Positions 45,504-58,846 of a stretch of 64,000 bases of DNA are shown here, one piece after another. The position numbers were made by a program, and so were the translations under genes. The notes beneath the pieces were generated by a model. That model saw only the letters and a list, made by a program, of their open reading frames with translations. It ran no database searches and was not told where the DNA came from. Each line of letters opens with the position of its first letter. Position 1 is the stretch's first letter. The DNA lies in contig JACGCK010000135.1 of the NCBI GenBank assembly GCA_014925825.1, positions 1 through 64,000 of the forward strand, written 5' to 3'. This stretch comes from Pholiota molesta (taxonomy: Eukaryota; Basidiomycota; Agaricomycetes; Agaricales; Strophariaceae).

Positions 45504-46827
45504 TTAGTGAAATTCAGGATCAAATGCGTCGCATCCAATACTTGCCGCCCACTCCTTGGGTGTTGTCTGCTGCTCAGGTAGCTGGAGGGAAGGGAGCGTG
45601 CTGGGGTCTACTGCATATTCGAATACCCGTATGCGCTGCACGTGGCTGAGAGTTGGGGCCAGAGGGGACAGAACGCAGAGTTGGATTTCTGTGGGGAGGT
45701 AAGTGAATGAGAATGAGTTCTCTAGTGCGTTCGTAGTGAGTCTTCCTTGTTGGGTGGGTTGTAGATCAAGCTGCAGTTTTTTTTGGAGCATTAGCCTCGA
45801 ATATTTCAAGAGTAACAAGGCTTCCTTGATTATCATTGGCTTCAAGGAGACGTTTCGGGAAACGACTCGATCCAAGGCCTCATGCAGTATTGCCGATCCA
45901 ATTGAATGCATGCCTCCGAAGCTTCCTGTATCAAATCCAGGCATGCGTGCAAGCGGGAAAGTGCCTCCATGCCAACAACCTTCCATAAGCACCCTCTCCC
46001 TCTTTTGTAGCTTCAATCTCATCATTTTCCTCCTCGTTTGGTGGTTCACCGATGTCATTGGGGAGTAGTTCAACTTTATGCAGAGTCCAACAACGTTCGA
46101 GGGCGACTATAATGGCGCGCACACCTCTGTAACCCATATGGTTCTCGCTAGCATGCAGCTCAGTTAGCTTGCATGGATGTGTCTCGTTCTGATGTAGAGC
46201 GCAAGTGCGAGGCCGTCGTCCTTGGTGAGGCCTGTCGCCGTCAATCCAAGATGGCGTAATGAGGGCAGGATAGGTAAGAGTGAGAAAAGGGTTGCTTTGA
46301 AAGGAGCAGATAATGGATTGTTGGATAGAATAAGCTGGGATAGCCATGATGAAGGCGTAGATGATCTTGGAGAAGGAAACGAAAGCGAAGAGACAAAATC
46401 ACGGGCCAAGTCTGCGCTGCCCGCGATTTTATTCTATGACAATTTAAGTTAGTTAGAACGATAATCTATGCACGATAATTGACATACGAATCCAAGGTTG
46501 AGGAATCTGCAACGGTTTCCGGGGATAATGTCGCGCAGTGACTTCAGGCTTTCCAACCAAGCCACAATTGCTCGAAAGCCAGCATCTCCCAAGCGTGCCT
46601 GAGTAAGCGTGATAGACGCAACCGATCTCGGAAATATATCTGTGATCATTCTGAAGCGTCAGAATATCTCTTTCTCTTGCAAAGGCCGGTACTAATTTAC
46701 CTTCCGGTGCATTCACGTCATCGCCGGATATTAGCCACTGAAAGAGCATTTCGCAGCCTTGATCGTCAAGGGGGGTGTTTTTGAGAGGCTGGTAGCCCTC
46801 CTTGGACCACCTAGGGGTCTTCCGCAT
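45504..46827 (-). pseudogene. RNI/LRR-type protein, copy 2, at least one frameshift
   Basis: It starts ATG at 46827 and has the same modules as copy 1: an opening W-L-I-S-G-D-D block, LRR strands (S-I-T-L-T-Q-A-R-L-G-D-A-G-F), L-R-H-L-G-L-T-A-T-G-L-T-K-D-D, T-H-P-C-K-L-T-E-L-H-A and the C-terminal L-P-T-E-I-Q-L module. The frame breaks near 46190 (one base short between L-Y-I and N-E-T-H-P) and again near 45990. First intron from about 46703 to 46645. The two copies are about 1 kb apart in the same orientation and derive from a tandem duplication. Confidence 0.58.
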
Positions 46828-47529
46828 TGTATTGATTAAGTGGGCGGCTTGATTGCCATATGTTAGATGATAGAATCAATAAGGAACTGCCTTTAAATAA
46901 TGGACCTGCCGTGGTTCCTGCTGGTACGTCGGTCATCCTAGTACTCGAGTACTTAGCAAGCTAGTAGCTAAGTTGCGAATTCGAAATTCAACTCTGCGCT
47001 TGAAGGCACTGCGCTGAATGATTTGATGAGATCGGCGAAATCGGTTCTCGACAAAATCCTGCGAATTGTCGGGATATGTGTATTTTGGTCGGACAAGCAA
47101 GAGGAGGTAGATCAATGGCGATCCGATGGCGTTGTGAATTTATGAAAGGGGATGCGAGCGCAGAGTATGTTGGGTTAGGAAGGGAAAGAAGAATACAGGA
47201 AGCTTTCTATATACAGGAAACCTATCTATACAATTCCCGGTCAGGCTGCTATTTCCCACCTGGACATTATTATTATTATGGCGCAGTTATTAATAGCGAA
47301 TCCGATGTAGAATATAAATTATTTTAAGCTGTATAGACGTGTTCAAGCGGTGTTGGTATCTGTGGTATTTGTTGGATATTTGACAAAGGCAGCGCCAGCA
47401 AGTTGCGTCATGAATGCATGCTACATCCATGACATCACATCGGGAGCCATACATAAGGACGCCGTTGCAGTTTCTATGATCAGGATTCCAACAAAGCTAG
47501 AACGCCTTACTTTTGTGAATTCTTTTGCC
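46828..47529. other. Intergenic, no gene recognised
   Basis: Upstream of RNI copy 2 and of the monooxygenase gene. Contains a segment similar to 45160-45200 (see the spacer entry). Confidence 0.45.
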
Positions 47530-50070
47530 ATGGCTACATACACTACGCCTGCTATTCGAAAAGTCACGAATGAATATTTTTCGCATTCCGCAAAATCTCT
47601 ACGCGCTGGCGATTTCTTCGATGCTCTAAATCCTTTTCGCTTTGCAACATATCTTTGGCACATCTCCTATATTTTAACGCAAGCATTCATCATCTTATAT
47701 TCAAACTGGTATGCTTAGATTCTAAGCTGCGCATGAAGTTCTGATCTGGAAATCCTAGTAGCCACCGCCAAAATTATCGGACGAACTCGCGAACCCTCGT
47801 GGTAGAATCGCGGTCATAGGCGCCGGAGTAACCGGTATTAGCTCTGCTGCGTGAGTTTCGCTTCACCATAAAAATTCAAAAATTTACCTGTCGGAAGGCA
47901 CGCTATCTCACATGGATTCGAAGTCGTTTATTCGAACAAGGACCAGAATCTAGCCTGGGAGGAATATGGTCGCATGTAAATTCAACGTCTGGGTTACAGC
48001 TCAACTCCTTGTTATACCGATTCCATCCTGCGGTTATGTGGACCAAGGCGTTCCCCTTGAGGGATGAAATTATTGGGGGTGAGTATAGATACCGTTTCAC
48101 CATCTCACAATTAATCTCATTACAACGATTTATAGAGGTTAGAAATTTATGGAAGGAATATCACCTCGATACACGAACCGCTTTAATGTAAATTATTTTC
48201 CATTATCTCTGCCTAAATAAACCACAAATTTTATAGACTAAAGTCACATCTGCCAAACGAATGACAAATTCATCCGGGTGGGAGGACGATCCTGAACGTT
48301 CTCGCTGGATCATCAACGACAACGAGAGTGAGATATTCGATGCCATCATCGTAAATATCGGTACCTGCGGCGACCCAAACTGGATCAAACTTCCCGGAAT
48401 GCCTGATAACGCAGGCAAGAAATATAGCACTGGTTCCTCGCTGGAGGATAAAGGAAGTAAAGAGGGTGAAAGCCCATCCCAAGACAACCCTCAAGTGTCC
48501 GCATCGGATCGCGAATGGCCACCTTACCGTCAACCAACTCTGATTCAGAAAAAAACCACACGCAATCTAAAGACAAAGACGAAGACGAATTCACCAAACT
48601 GATTGTCCACTCCTCAGAACTTGATTCGCCTTCGTTCAAGCTTCAAGGTGGAGAACGCGTTGTAGTCATCGGAAGCGGCGCCAGTGGCGTGGAGGCCGTG
48701 GAGACTGTCCTCCAGAAATTCGGGAGCATCAAAGATTCGAAAAAGGGGAGTGGTGGTAAGCAGGGTGTCGAGGTATCAATGATCGCCCGAAACGACAAAT
48801 GGATTATTCCTCGGAATATCATCATCGACACCAGTATTGCGGGACAACCATTTGGAAGGCAGATGCCACTGAGGTTTGTAGTTTGACTTTACACTTTATT
48901 TTATTTATTTTACTCTCTGAACCTTTCATCTTATTATATTGCTAGTTTCTTATGGGAAGGCTTTCTACGCTATTGGCAATATTCCGGAATACAAGAACTT
49001 GTCCCAAAGAACTTGGGGATCTACGAGAGTACACCTGTGCGTTATTTTTAGTTGCGAAATGTGATTCTGAATCTTTATTAACCACACGCGTACTAGGTCG
49101 TCAATGACGAATTCCTGGAGCACGTTCGGCGCGGTCACTGCAAGTATATACGTGGTCAACCTGCCCGTCTCACGAAGGCTGGGGTCATTGTAGAAGCGCG
49201 CAAGGACAAGGCGGAGGCATCCAAATTCGGTCGAGCATCCAAAAAGCCGTCCAAAGAGACAAACGCCATGCAAGAAATCGAAGCAGGGGAGGAGAAACTG
49301 ATCGAGGCGGACGTCATTGTGCTGGCGACGGGATACAAGAAACCGACCATTGATTTCTTACCACAGGATCTTTTTCCAGAGGGCTATCAGGTAAGTGGTG
49401 TGGTAGATCATCGAATTTGACGAGCGTTCACTGAGTTGTGGATATGGTGATGCGGCCTTTTCGCTCATAGCGCCCTGACTTGTATCTCCAAAACTTCTCG
49501 ACGGAAGATTGGTCTGTGTTGATGACCAACTCGGCATATATGAATGCGATTGGAACAGTGTACGCTAGCGACGTTTTTGCTGCTTTGCATGTCAGAGCTA
49601 ATCATCTCATCTTCGCACTCACAGTGGGCATTTGTAAGTAATTCTTATTCTATCTGTTTTTGAAAGATTCTTGATTATCATGTGCGGCATGCGTAACAGC
49701 CACATTGGCATATGTATGTTTTACTCTCCATTCCTTTTGGCCGTTCTCTCATGGATCACATCACCCAACCCAGATACTCGTATACTGCTCACACTCCTAC
49801 TCGATCAAAACGCCCGCCCGTCCCGAAAAGACATGAAATTATGGGTGGATGTTCTCCGTTTCATCAAAAAAGGAGCTACAGGAGGCGCTTTGGGATTCTT
49901 TACGTATATGGAGCTGAGTGAGTGGTTATCGATTGGCATTTTTTGGTGCCGAGATACTGACCATGGCCGGCGTAGCGATCTGGCTCATTGGCTTCCACCT
50001 ATTCCGGCCAGATCGAATTAGATGGCTATTCTTCATTATGAATGGCTGGGGTGTATATGTACAGGAGTAA
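47530..50070 (+). pseudogene. Flavin-containing monooxygenase-like gene, frameshifted in its first half
   Basis: The family is clear: the FAD Rossmann motif G-A-G-V-T-G at about 47822, the NADP(H) site G-S-G-A-S-G at about 48671, and D-V-I-V-L-A-T-G-Y near 49310, with R-Y-W and W-S-V-L-M-T-N-S-A-Y-M later. The second half, from about 48560, splices cleanly (introns after 48874, at about 49035-49098, 49391-49470 and on to TAA at 50068-50070). In the first half, frames do not join at the exon 1/2 junction (47708/47759), at 47926-47929 (a T run), at the junction near 48190/48238, and near the run of seven A at 48549-48555. Each gap fits the loss of one base. Such enzymes oxidise small molecules with NADPH and oxygen; the substrate is unknown. 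If the breaks are read errors, this is a normal gene. Confidence 0.65.
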
Positions 50071-50566
50071 ATTAGTATCTGTAGACTGTGACTCATTTGC
50101 TCTCAAATATGTTGCTGATGGAATTCATTTGCTCTGTACAACTTGGATACTATGTAGAGTTCTTTGGGCCTTGCTTCGACCCTAAAAATAAGGTGCAGAA
50201 CTTGAGCGGATTCTGCTGTCATAAAACGAGCGACATGTTCACTGCGTACATGTAAATATACCTATCTGCATTTGTATGGAAGTGTCCAATCATGAAGTAA
50301 AGGCTAGCGCTCAATTAGCGCTCAACGCAAAGGGGTGTAATTACCGATCGGCCGACGGAAGCAGTTTAGATTCTGTGCCGAACCCCCGAGATATGTTTCC
50401 ATGATCCATCATTATTACCCTTTATCACCTCGTTTTCTCAACATATGACTTGACTCGGATGCATTCCCGGCAAGCCGCCGCGTTGCGTCTTGACTAGTTC
50501 TGAATCTTGACTCTTCAGGCTTTCCTCATTGTACTTGTATTTGTGCCCAGCTTGTGGACCATTACG

Positions 50567-52548
50567 ATGGCGTCGTCGAGGACCACGTACACAGCGCTCA
50601 CACCTGAATTCGCGGACTTCGCAATCCCGCATACGCCAGTGACAGTTACTTCGCGCTTGGGGCCCAGAGGGGAAGCTTTCGAAGACGAGTCGCACGACAC
50701 ACTTGCGGACGATGAACAGGGAGACAGTGGGCGGATACGGGCTTGGTTGGCATCTGCGAAAGCCACTGCGAAGAACAACACGGGCTTGCTGCTCATTGCG
50801 GCGTCGCAGGCGTTTTTCTCGCTGATGAACGTAGCCGTCAAGAAACTGAATGGAATCGATCCACCGGTGTCGACATTGGAGGTCAGCGCTGCGTTTTTTT
50901 TTTGAGTCGCTCCAGCTGATGCCTTTGTCCCTGGCGAATTTAGCTCATTGCAGTGCGCATGGTGTGTTTTCGCGATACTTTTTGATATTTCCTTTCGTTT
51001 GACAGTCTTGTAGGGGATAACATATATTTGTTCAATAGCCTACATGTAAATGCGCTATTCCTTTCGAGCATCGTTGGGTATCCTCATTCACTCTCTACAG
51101 GTTATCTACAGGAGTGCAGGACCCATTCCTGGGCCCGAAGGGTGTCCGACTTTTATTGGTACTTCGAGGCTTCACAGGGTGAGTGATGTACTTATATCTT
51201 GTATTACTAATGGTTCTGATTCGAATATCTAGGTTCTTCGGTCTTTTCGGCATCTATTATTCTCTGGAATATCTATCATTGTCAGATGCTACCGTCTTGA
51301 CATTCCTGGCGCCAATGTGTACCGCTATCGCTGGGGCGCTTCTCCTGGGCGAGAAGTTCACACGACGCGAAGCCATTGCAGGACGTAAGCCATCTATCTC
51401 AAGGATAATTTTGCCATCGCCCATGCTCATCATTTTTAGTTGTTAGTCTTGTTGGTGTCGTCCTTATTGCGCGTCCAACGGCCATCTTCGGCAATGTGCA
51501 TGTCCCAGAAGTGCCTACCATTGGAGATGGTGTAACTTCGGCCCCTACGGATAGCGCTGAGAAAGGAACTCCCAGGGATCGCCTCATTGCTGTAGGGTGT
51601 GTTTCAAAACATTGATATCCGTGTATTCGAATAACCCAACTTCTCTCTCTTTCGAAGGGTGGCATTGCTTGGTGTGTTGGGAGCTACGGGCGCTTGTAAG
51701 TCCGAACGCTGGCTTCTTTGATCGAACATCAGTCGCTGAATTGATCTTGCTGTAGACACCTCCATTCGTGCCGTAGGTAAACGGGCGCATCCTTTGCATT
51801 CGTTGACCTTCTTTTCCACGTTATGCGTATTTGTTGCGATACCAGGGTACATTGTGCTGTCTCTCAGTTTTAAGACCATATACTTACATGGTGCTCATGC
51901 AGAATGATCATCACTAAAACACCTATTATTGTTCCCAATCGTCTTGAATGGCTCACTCTGTTGGCCATGATAGGGCTATTTGGATTTTTTGCACAGGTAG
52001 GAATATAGCAGTATTGCATTAGTTCAATTGCTTTCGACTCACGTAATTTCATCACAGATTCTTTTGACCATGGGTCTCCAACGAGAAACTGCTGGACGGG
52101 GATCGATGGCTATTTACACTCAGGTACTAGTTGTCGATTCTGATATCAATCCTCATTTTCATCCGTTCTTGTTTGTGTAGGTCGTCTTTGCGACGATTCT
52201 CGAACGAATATTCTTCAAAACTGCTCCTACAGTTCTTTCCGTGTCCGGCACATTGCTGATTCTAGCTTCGGCGACCTATGTTGCGGTGAGCAGCACTATC
52301 GCCGTCTCTCCTCCGATGAGCCCTGACTGATTTTGGCCGATCATCGAATTTAGCTAACTAAAGAACAAGAAACTCCCCAGGCTGCGAAATACATGAACCT
52401 ACAAAGTGTCCCAGCGACGGATTCAGAGCTAGAAGAAGGTCTGCTGAATGTCCAGGAAGATAGCCAAGAATCCACAATCCCGCGGGACTCAGATAAAGAC
52501 GGACGGCACGTCCGATTTGATAACGACCAACTGAACGACTCGAAATGA
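50567..52548 (+). CDS. SLC35/EamA-type drug/metabolite transporter
   Basis: Twelve exons: 50567-50881, 50944-50961, 51014-51045, 51101-51178, 51233-51384, 51440-51596, 51658-51695, 51756-51846, 51903-51996, 52058-52123, 52181-52285 and 52354-52548; 446 residues, every junction in phase. It has about ten hydrophobic helices in two EamA-like repeats. Repeat 1 has A-S-Q-A-F-F-S-L-M-N-V-A-V-K and Y-Y-S-L-E-Y-L-S-L-S-D-A-T-V-L-T-F-L-A-P; repeat 2 has G-A-Y-T-S-I-R and Q-I-L-L-T-M-G-L-Q-R-E-T-A. Both ends are hydrophilic. Members move nucleotide sugars, small metabolites or unknown solutes across membranes; the substrate cannot be told. No defect seen. Confidence 0.85.
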
Positions 52549-53451
52549 ACATTCAGACAAACACTGACTTTGCAGAGCTCGGGCCTCAGGCCTTAGGAAT
52601 CATTGATTTACGGAAATATTCGGATAGTTTCAAGAGGATGGTGTATTTATACTTACAATAGGACCTAGAAGGTCTATCGCGGTCCAACTAGATGCAGATG
52701 TACCTGTGATTTTGTTTTACATGTATCGAAACAAGCCTCACTCGCGGATGGCAGTCTTACCTTTCAAATGTTACTCCCCATCCCCCCAATTATTTCAGAG
52801 GTTCAGACGAGGCCTCGCTTATGCGCTGGGTAGATACGTGCGTCCACGACCGGGTTGCTTGGCCTCTGTCAGACCTAAGTACTTACTGTGAATATAAGTA
52901 CGAGGCTCCGTTTAGATTTCATCAATCACCCTCCTCTCAATTCCTCTGAATCGAACCCCATTGCAAAGAAATAGCAACTCTGATGAGCTGTAGTAGGCTG
53001 TCCAGTGACTCCAGCTTTACTATAAGGTGTGCAAGTCCATATGGGTATCCCGGAGAGCAAGCCTCGAAACCAGACTGCGACCATCGATGGGCTGTGGGCT
53101 GGCAGACACTGACAATTACAGTGGACAAGTCACGGTGCTGTGCATGCAATATAGTATGAAGGATTCCTGAGAAAAAGAGCTGAAAATAGAGCAAGTCAAG
53201 CTCATGTGGCTGTGCCAATATGCTTCTTGCTTGGTTTCCATCATGGCTTCGGGCAGCAAGGCAGCCGCTTCGCACTGTCTTTGGTGTGCTTATTGTGACA
53301 GTCTGGGCACCCATCATGTTGTACATGCGGCGTAGGCCGCACATCAGCCGTCTGGCCGTTAATGAGCATCTCACAATGGTTGACATGGTTCACCATTCTC
53401 ACCTCTTTCCGTAACAGCCACCAGTGTTGCGTCACTGTTCTCGAACTTGCA
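52549..53451. other. Intergenic, no confident gene
   Basis: About 0.9 kb between two plus-strand genes. A minus-strand open frame of 149 codons (52937-53386) starts with ATG but has no splice partners, repeats or family signs. Confidence 0.45.
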
Positions 53452-56357
53452 ATGTCGCGGATAACACACTCAGAGTCTACTTTGGAGTCTGGTGACCGCT
53501 CCAGTGATGCGACGATGGTCTCTTCGAGGTTCCGACAGTCTACGCATATGATTCCATCTCCTGGAGCAGTTGGCAAACCCCCGAAGCCTTTTGTGCGTGC
53601 CCGTCTTTCACACATCTAGCGTTGCTTCTTTAATCTCAGAATCTCATTAACTTTTCATATGCAGGATCCACTTATTCTGCGGCTTCCTGTGGTCATTGGG
53701 ACACCGTTGTTCTTGCTTCTTATAGGGATTGGACTGGAAATTGCCATATTTATTTCTAATCACAATAATGGTGCGTCCCAAATATTAGTAATGAGCCGTT
53801 GCGTTCGTGGCCTTGTTCTTGTTTCTAATTGATTCTCCAAAGGCTTCAAGGTTCCAGTAAATAATGTCTTCAATATCTTTGGAAACGTTTCAGCACAGTT
53901 TTTGGCGGTATGTGCTTCCTGGTACTGATTATTTGATTAATCAAATAACACCTCGTTAGTCATTTTTTCCGACACTGTGAGTTCAGCTAGATTCCGCTTC
54001 ATCGGACTCGATTGACAACCACCTAAGCCTGGTGCTGCCAAACGCATTTGCATGGAGAGAATTAGATTGGAGTATTCGTCAGTATCAGGTATGTGCAACC
54101 ATTGTCTCCAACGTAATCAAATCGTTCATGGCCATGTACAGCCATACATTACCTTGCGGAAGGGAAACGCACTTGCAGAGGAGAGCCTTCTTCTGGATTA
54201 TGTATGATATACGTCCATTTCAGCGTCATCCTCAATATTGATAATCTCTATAGGTTGAGCTTGGGTACTTACCTGACTTCAAACCAAACAATCATGCACT
54301 TACACCTTCATTTCTCTACCCAGGCCATTTCTTTCTATATTCCGGGCAATGAGCTACAAGCATCGCATAGTGTTCTGGTCCTCAATAACGGCAGCCCTGA
54401 CATACACCTTTCAACCCTTAAGTGAGATGTTCCGAGCACCTCTCACTCATTCTTTGTGTTAATAATCTCTTCTCAGCTGGCTCCATCTTCCAGATTCGCC
54501 AGACAGCTCAAACCGACAGTACGTTCTCCTGCAGCTATTAAGGCTACTACCTAGGTTGCACGACTGACCGTTGACTATGTGTAGGTACGCAAGTGACGAG
54601 CATCAAAACAATCGATCTTGCAAGCGATGCCATTACCGATCTCAGTCCCTTCTTGGCTGCAGCAGGGTACACAGACGCTTCAGCGGTCCTGAACGGTATC
54701 GGTGACCCGCCTTTCGTGATGGACGGATGGGCTACTGCCGAAGTTGCGGTAAATATTTTCCGTTATCTTTGCCTTGTGTTGCAGAAATTGACGGACTAAT
54801 TCCCCTTGCAGTTCCCAGTGAACCCATATTTGAATGGCACGATGTCGGTCACTACTTCTGGTATACAAACCAATGCGAACTGCTCGAACCCAGTAGAGGC
54901 ACCCGTCATTACGTCGGCAGGTAACCAGGGTGTAACCTTGTCATCGAAGTCAATAGATGGTTGCACACTGGTAGTAAATGTCAATACGTCGGTAGGTCAT
55001 TTTTTATATAAGTATTATCCTTTAAATGCTGACAATTGCGAATCCAATAAGTTCTCGACGAATCAGTACGGCGTCGTTGACGTGCCCTGTCCAGGCAATG
55101 CTGCTTCTCTCGACGTTACACAGCGTCCTGTTATGTTTTGGTATAACCTGTTCTCTCGTATTTCCTCCTTACGGTCATACTAACAGACATTTATGTCGCA
55201 TAAAAGGTTCTATAACTTCGCTTCCAACAACCAGCAAGTAAAAACCGTCTTTTGCACGCCCATAATCCAAGCTTTCGAAGTGCAGGCCATCGCCAGTCTG
55301 AATAATGGGTCGTTGATATCAGTAACGCAAGTAGGTCCATTCAATCAAAACAACAACGTTACCGGGGCGCCAATGAATGGGATCCCGTATAATGGGTAAG
55401 CAAGCATGTCACCTATTTGTGGTATTTCTATCGCTCAGAGTCATTGCCATCCGTAGAGTAATCTTCGATCAGACCGACAACCCGTTCATTCAAGCTCGTG
55501 CTACTGCGACGAACTCTATTGTCGCAGGGGCCATCTTCAAAGCTGCCGCTCGGCCCCCACTCAGTCTGCAGGCAACATTTAGTTCGCCGAATGAATTTCT
55601 GGACCTGACAACGACGCTATATGTGTGTATTCTATTCCCGAATTGTATTTTTTATTTCGTTTCAAGCTTATTAAATAATCATGCAGACTAGACATCTTTC
55701 AGTTATGGCGAAGGCGATATATTTTGTGGACCAAAACACAACATTGACAGCTAGCGTGAATTCGCTCGTCCCACGACTGGTCATAGAGTATGGTCCTCTC
55801 TTTTTTACTCTTTATTCCCCGTACGCTCATCGCTTTCCTTCCGCAGCGCCCTCCCCGCACACGTTCTCGCCATAATCATGATCATCATAGGTGCCATCGG
55901 CATCCCCCTCCATGTGCTACACCGCGCACAGCGCAAGCGCCTCCTACTCGCCACAAACCCCGGCAGCATTGCCTCCATCATCGCCCTCACCGCGCGCTCG
56001 GGCTTCGGCGAGCTGCTTCTCCCATACGACGACGAGCACCAGATCGAAAAGAAGCTCGACGGGCTGAGGTTCAGGCTGGACCGGCGGACGGGGGCGATTG
56101 TGGCGGATGAGGACGGGACGGAGAGGATGGGTATGGGGCGGGATGATGCCATGCTGTCGTTGTTGGGGCGCGGACCCGGGGGGAAGAACGTGGGGATGCC
56201 GGATACGCCTGGGCGGACGCCGGACGAGGCGGCGTTTTCGTCGAGCGCGCTGGCGTTCCAGGCTGCGGCGGGCGAGCTGCCTTGGGCACAGTCGTGGCCC
56301 CCAGGGGAGGCGCATGAGCCGCGGACGCCTCCTTCGAAAACGGAGTATGTGCCTTGA
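53452..56357 (+). CDS. DUF3433-type fungal membrane protein
   Basis: Sixteen exons: 53452-53592, 53665-53770, 53843-53907, 53960-53976, 54028-54088, 54142-54201, 54254-54264, 54324-54421, 54477-54518, 54585-54748, 54812-54991, 55052-55140, 55207-55395, 55457-55622, 55687-55787 and 55847-56357; 666 residues, all in phase. Two very small exons (17 and 11 nt) were needed. The pattern is that of DUF3433: R-L-P-V-V-I-G-T-P-L-F-L-L-L, then R-Q-Y-Q-P-Y with G-N-A-L-A-E-E-S-L-L-L-D-Y, V-F-W-S-S-I-T-A-A-L-T-Y-T, G-S-I-F-Q-I-R-Q, a large lumenal or outer domain with several Cys and Asn sites, and a last helix (I-I-M-I-I-I-G-A-I-G-I-P) before a cytoplasmic tail. The intron at 54992-55051 is a multiple of three and could be retained. 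The family is fungal and of unknown function. Confidence 0.82.
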
Positions 56358-58804
56358 GGTCGTTTCTTGTTGTGGATTGCTTTCGCATTGCTTTGGATGT
56401 TATCTTGACTTTTGTTTGAAGTACCTCTTCATATGCATTGTATTATTGAATACATCTTGGACTATCTTGGCATTCATGGACAGTCTTATAGGTTGAATCA
56501 ATCGCCTCATCAGTACATAGTACTCTACGTAATTTTTTCTCTAAGACTGGGGATAATACTGTACTAGGTGCACATAGACGGACTTCGCATATATACTCAG
56601 ACTGCTCATTGCCCGCGCACTTGCAAATTCTAACCCTTCTTGTTTCACGGTACATTTTAACACCGTTTCTTTCCACATTCCAGCTGCCCAGATTTGTCTC
56701 TATTTTTAGGCGCTTCAAGCCGTAAAGCAGGTGACCATCTGATCACTGCGAGCAAGTTCAAGTTGTCCTTCCACCACAACCACTGCCAGTCACCGGTCAC
56801 CGAGTCCAGTGCTGAGCGGACCACACGAGGGTGGCTCACTATGCGTCTTTCATGCGCTCACTTGTATCATCAGCGTCCAAAGTTGGTTATCGTTCCGCCG
56901 CCGAACCTATAATTACAATGACGCTCGAGCGCATTTGATCTGTTCTGATGCTACACGCCTGGATTCTCTCCACTTGCTTTCGAAAATTTCTTCGGCGACA
57001 TATATATCCTCTGAAGGGGTACTTCTGACGTATAAACGTATGTTATCACTCTTCGTTCCTTCCCAGGAATGACACGAGCTGGCAGTTTGATTTTGTCTCT
57101 GTGTCTTGGGGCATGTTTTCTCGGAATTCACGTTCAATGATGGGAGAGTTCTCTGAATCTCCTTGTGGTACTCGAATTTGCACCTTTACATCTTATTGTC
57201 TTGCAGTTCCGACATACAAAAAAAAAAAATATGGCCCTAGAACTAGTACTCTCTTGCTCACTTGTATACTGTTGTCTCCCAATCATGTTCTTTCGCATCG
57301 CATTACTACTGCAGTGCATTGGGAAGAGTAGATGGATACTTACAGTCTGGTGTCTGATGGAACTGATCTAGGCGCTCTCCATGCCACTGCCGGCAGCGTC
57401 TTTGAAGGCGTCGATGCATGTATCCCTTCTATTGCGCTATGAATATAGGATTGAGGCAACTTAGTGTTAGTGGAATCCTGCGCTCCTCTTGATATAATCG
57501 GGTTTGGTTAGAATGCCTGCCATGATGAACCTGTCTCAGGCTGTTGCCAAAACACCAATTTCATTCGTGTTTAAACATTTATACCTCTCCCCTCGGCTGC
57601 CCACAGATAATTCACTCCCGGAATTAGAATGGGATTCTCGCGATTGGCTGTACCCATCAGTGTCAATCTTTAAGTATTTGCGGAGCTAAATAAATCCATG
57701 GACATGTCCGAATCATCAAGCCCGCTGCTATACTGCTTTGACCGTACTGCCTTTGCATCTTTGATTCTGGTGGGAGTCCAGACCTCAGCTATTTTGATCT
57801 TTCGTTATGTAGATCTGAAGAAATAACATGCATACACTTTCTGATTCGGAGTGAACGAAATCCTCACTGCAGATCTATGGAAAGCAAGATCTATGAAGAG
57901 GATGCAACATGAACTCGTGAGGGCTTGGTCTAGAATTTCGAAAGGAAGTGCAGGTACTCTCGAAGTTATATTTTTATCTGAAGTTAGATCCAGATTCCGG
58001 GCCCACTGGGTGTCTTCCGTTCTTGCACATGGTTGTCAACTTCCGTGGCATTAGGTAGGATCCAATTACATTGCTGTATGGTCATTGGTCGTATACCCTC
58101 ATGGGTCTCTTCAACCTACGGGACTCAAGCTCTCTTGGTCAATTAAATCGCCAGTTCAGCATTGAATATATATATAAAATTCAAGTAAAGTTTATGCAAG
58201 CTTTTATTGGTGTGCGCGCAGTCTATTCGATCTTCTTGGAAAACATATCTGGCTTGTTAATTTCCGGGATGTCTAGGCCAGCCTAAGTTGATTTTTAGAA
58301 AGACGCTAGAAGCACCCTCCGCGCATGAGAAGAGGACCGCATCCTCGTCCTGCGATTCATTAATCAAAATACCAATCAAATACACCCACCGACTTTCGAC
58401 ATATGCCACTGCGAATGTGCCGTGTTGACGCACGCCTCCAACTTCCAATAACAGCGGCATTTGTATGCTACCGAATTACTGCTCAATTTACGCACTTGAA
58501 TGGACACCACCAACGGCTCTGGGAAAGCGGCATGCATCGAACAAAGAGGGTCAGAGGATATGTGGTAAACTCACAGGACTGTCAGTGTCAGTATGTCAAC
58601 TCGCACCGTCCGCTCTCCTCCGTATGATCTCTCGGCATCCGTGCACCTTGCAAAACTGCTTTCTGGTCAGCTTGATTATTGCTTCAAGGAAGATTTATGT
58701 CTCTGCGAGCGTCAAGAGCTGTTCCGAATTTCCCCTTTATACCCGGAAATCTGATCCTGTTGGTGTACATGTCTAGAGAATGCCAAGGAGGATTTACTAG
58801 TATC
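56358..58804. other. Long intergenic region, no gene recognised
   Basis: About 2.4 kb. Only short open frames; no repeats of note except a run of eleven A at 57219-57229. Part of it should be the hydrophobin promoter. Confidence 0.45.
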
Positions 58805-58811
58805 TATAAAA
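58805..58811 (+). promoter_or_regulatory. TATA box of the hydrophobin gene
   Basis: TATAAAA, 42 bases upstream of the start codon at 58847. Strong TATA boxes close to the start are usual for highly expressed fungal hydrophobin genes. Confidence 0.6.
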
Positions 58812-58846
58812 TCCCCTGACATTAGCTTTCGGCACCCACTTGCACA

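Noticed and set aside
52937..53386. Minus-strand open frame of 149 codons starting with ATG
   Set aside because: No domain, splice context or composition support; lies between clear genes as an isolated frame.
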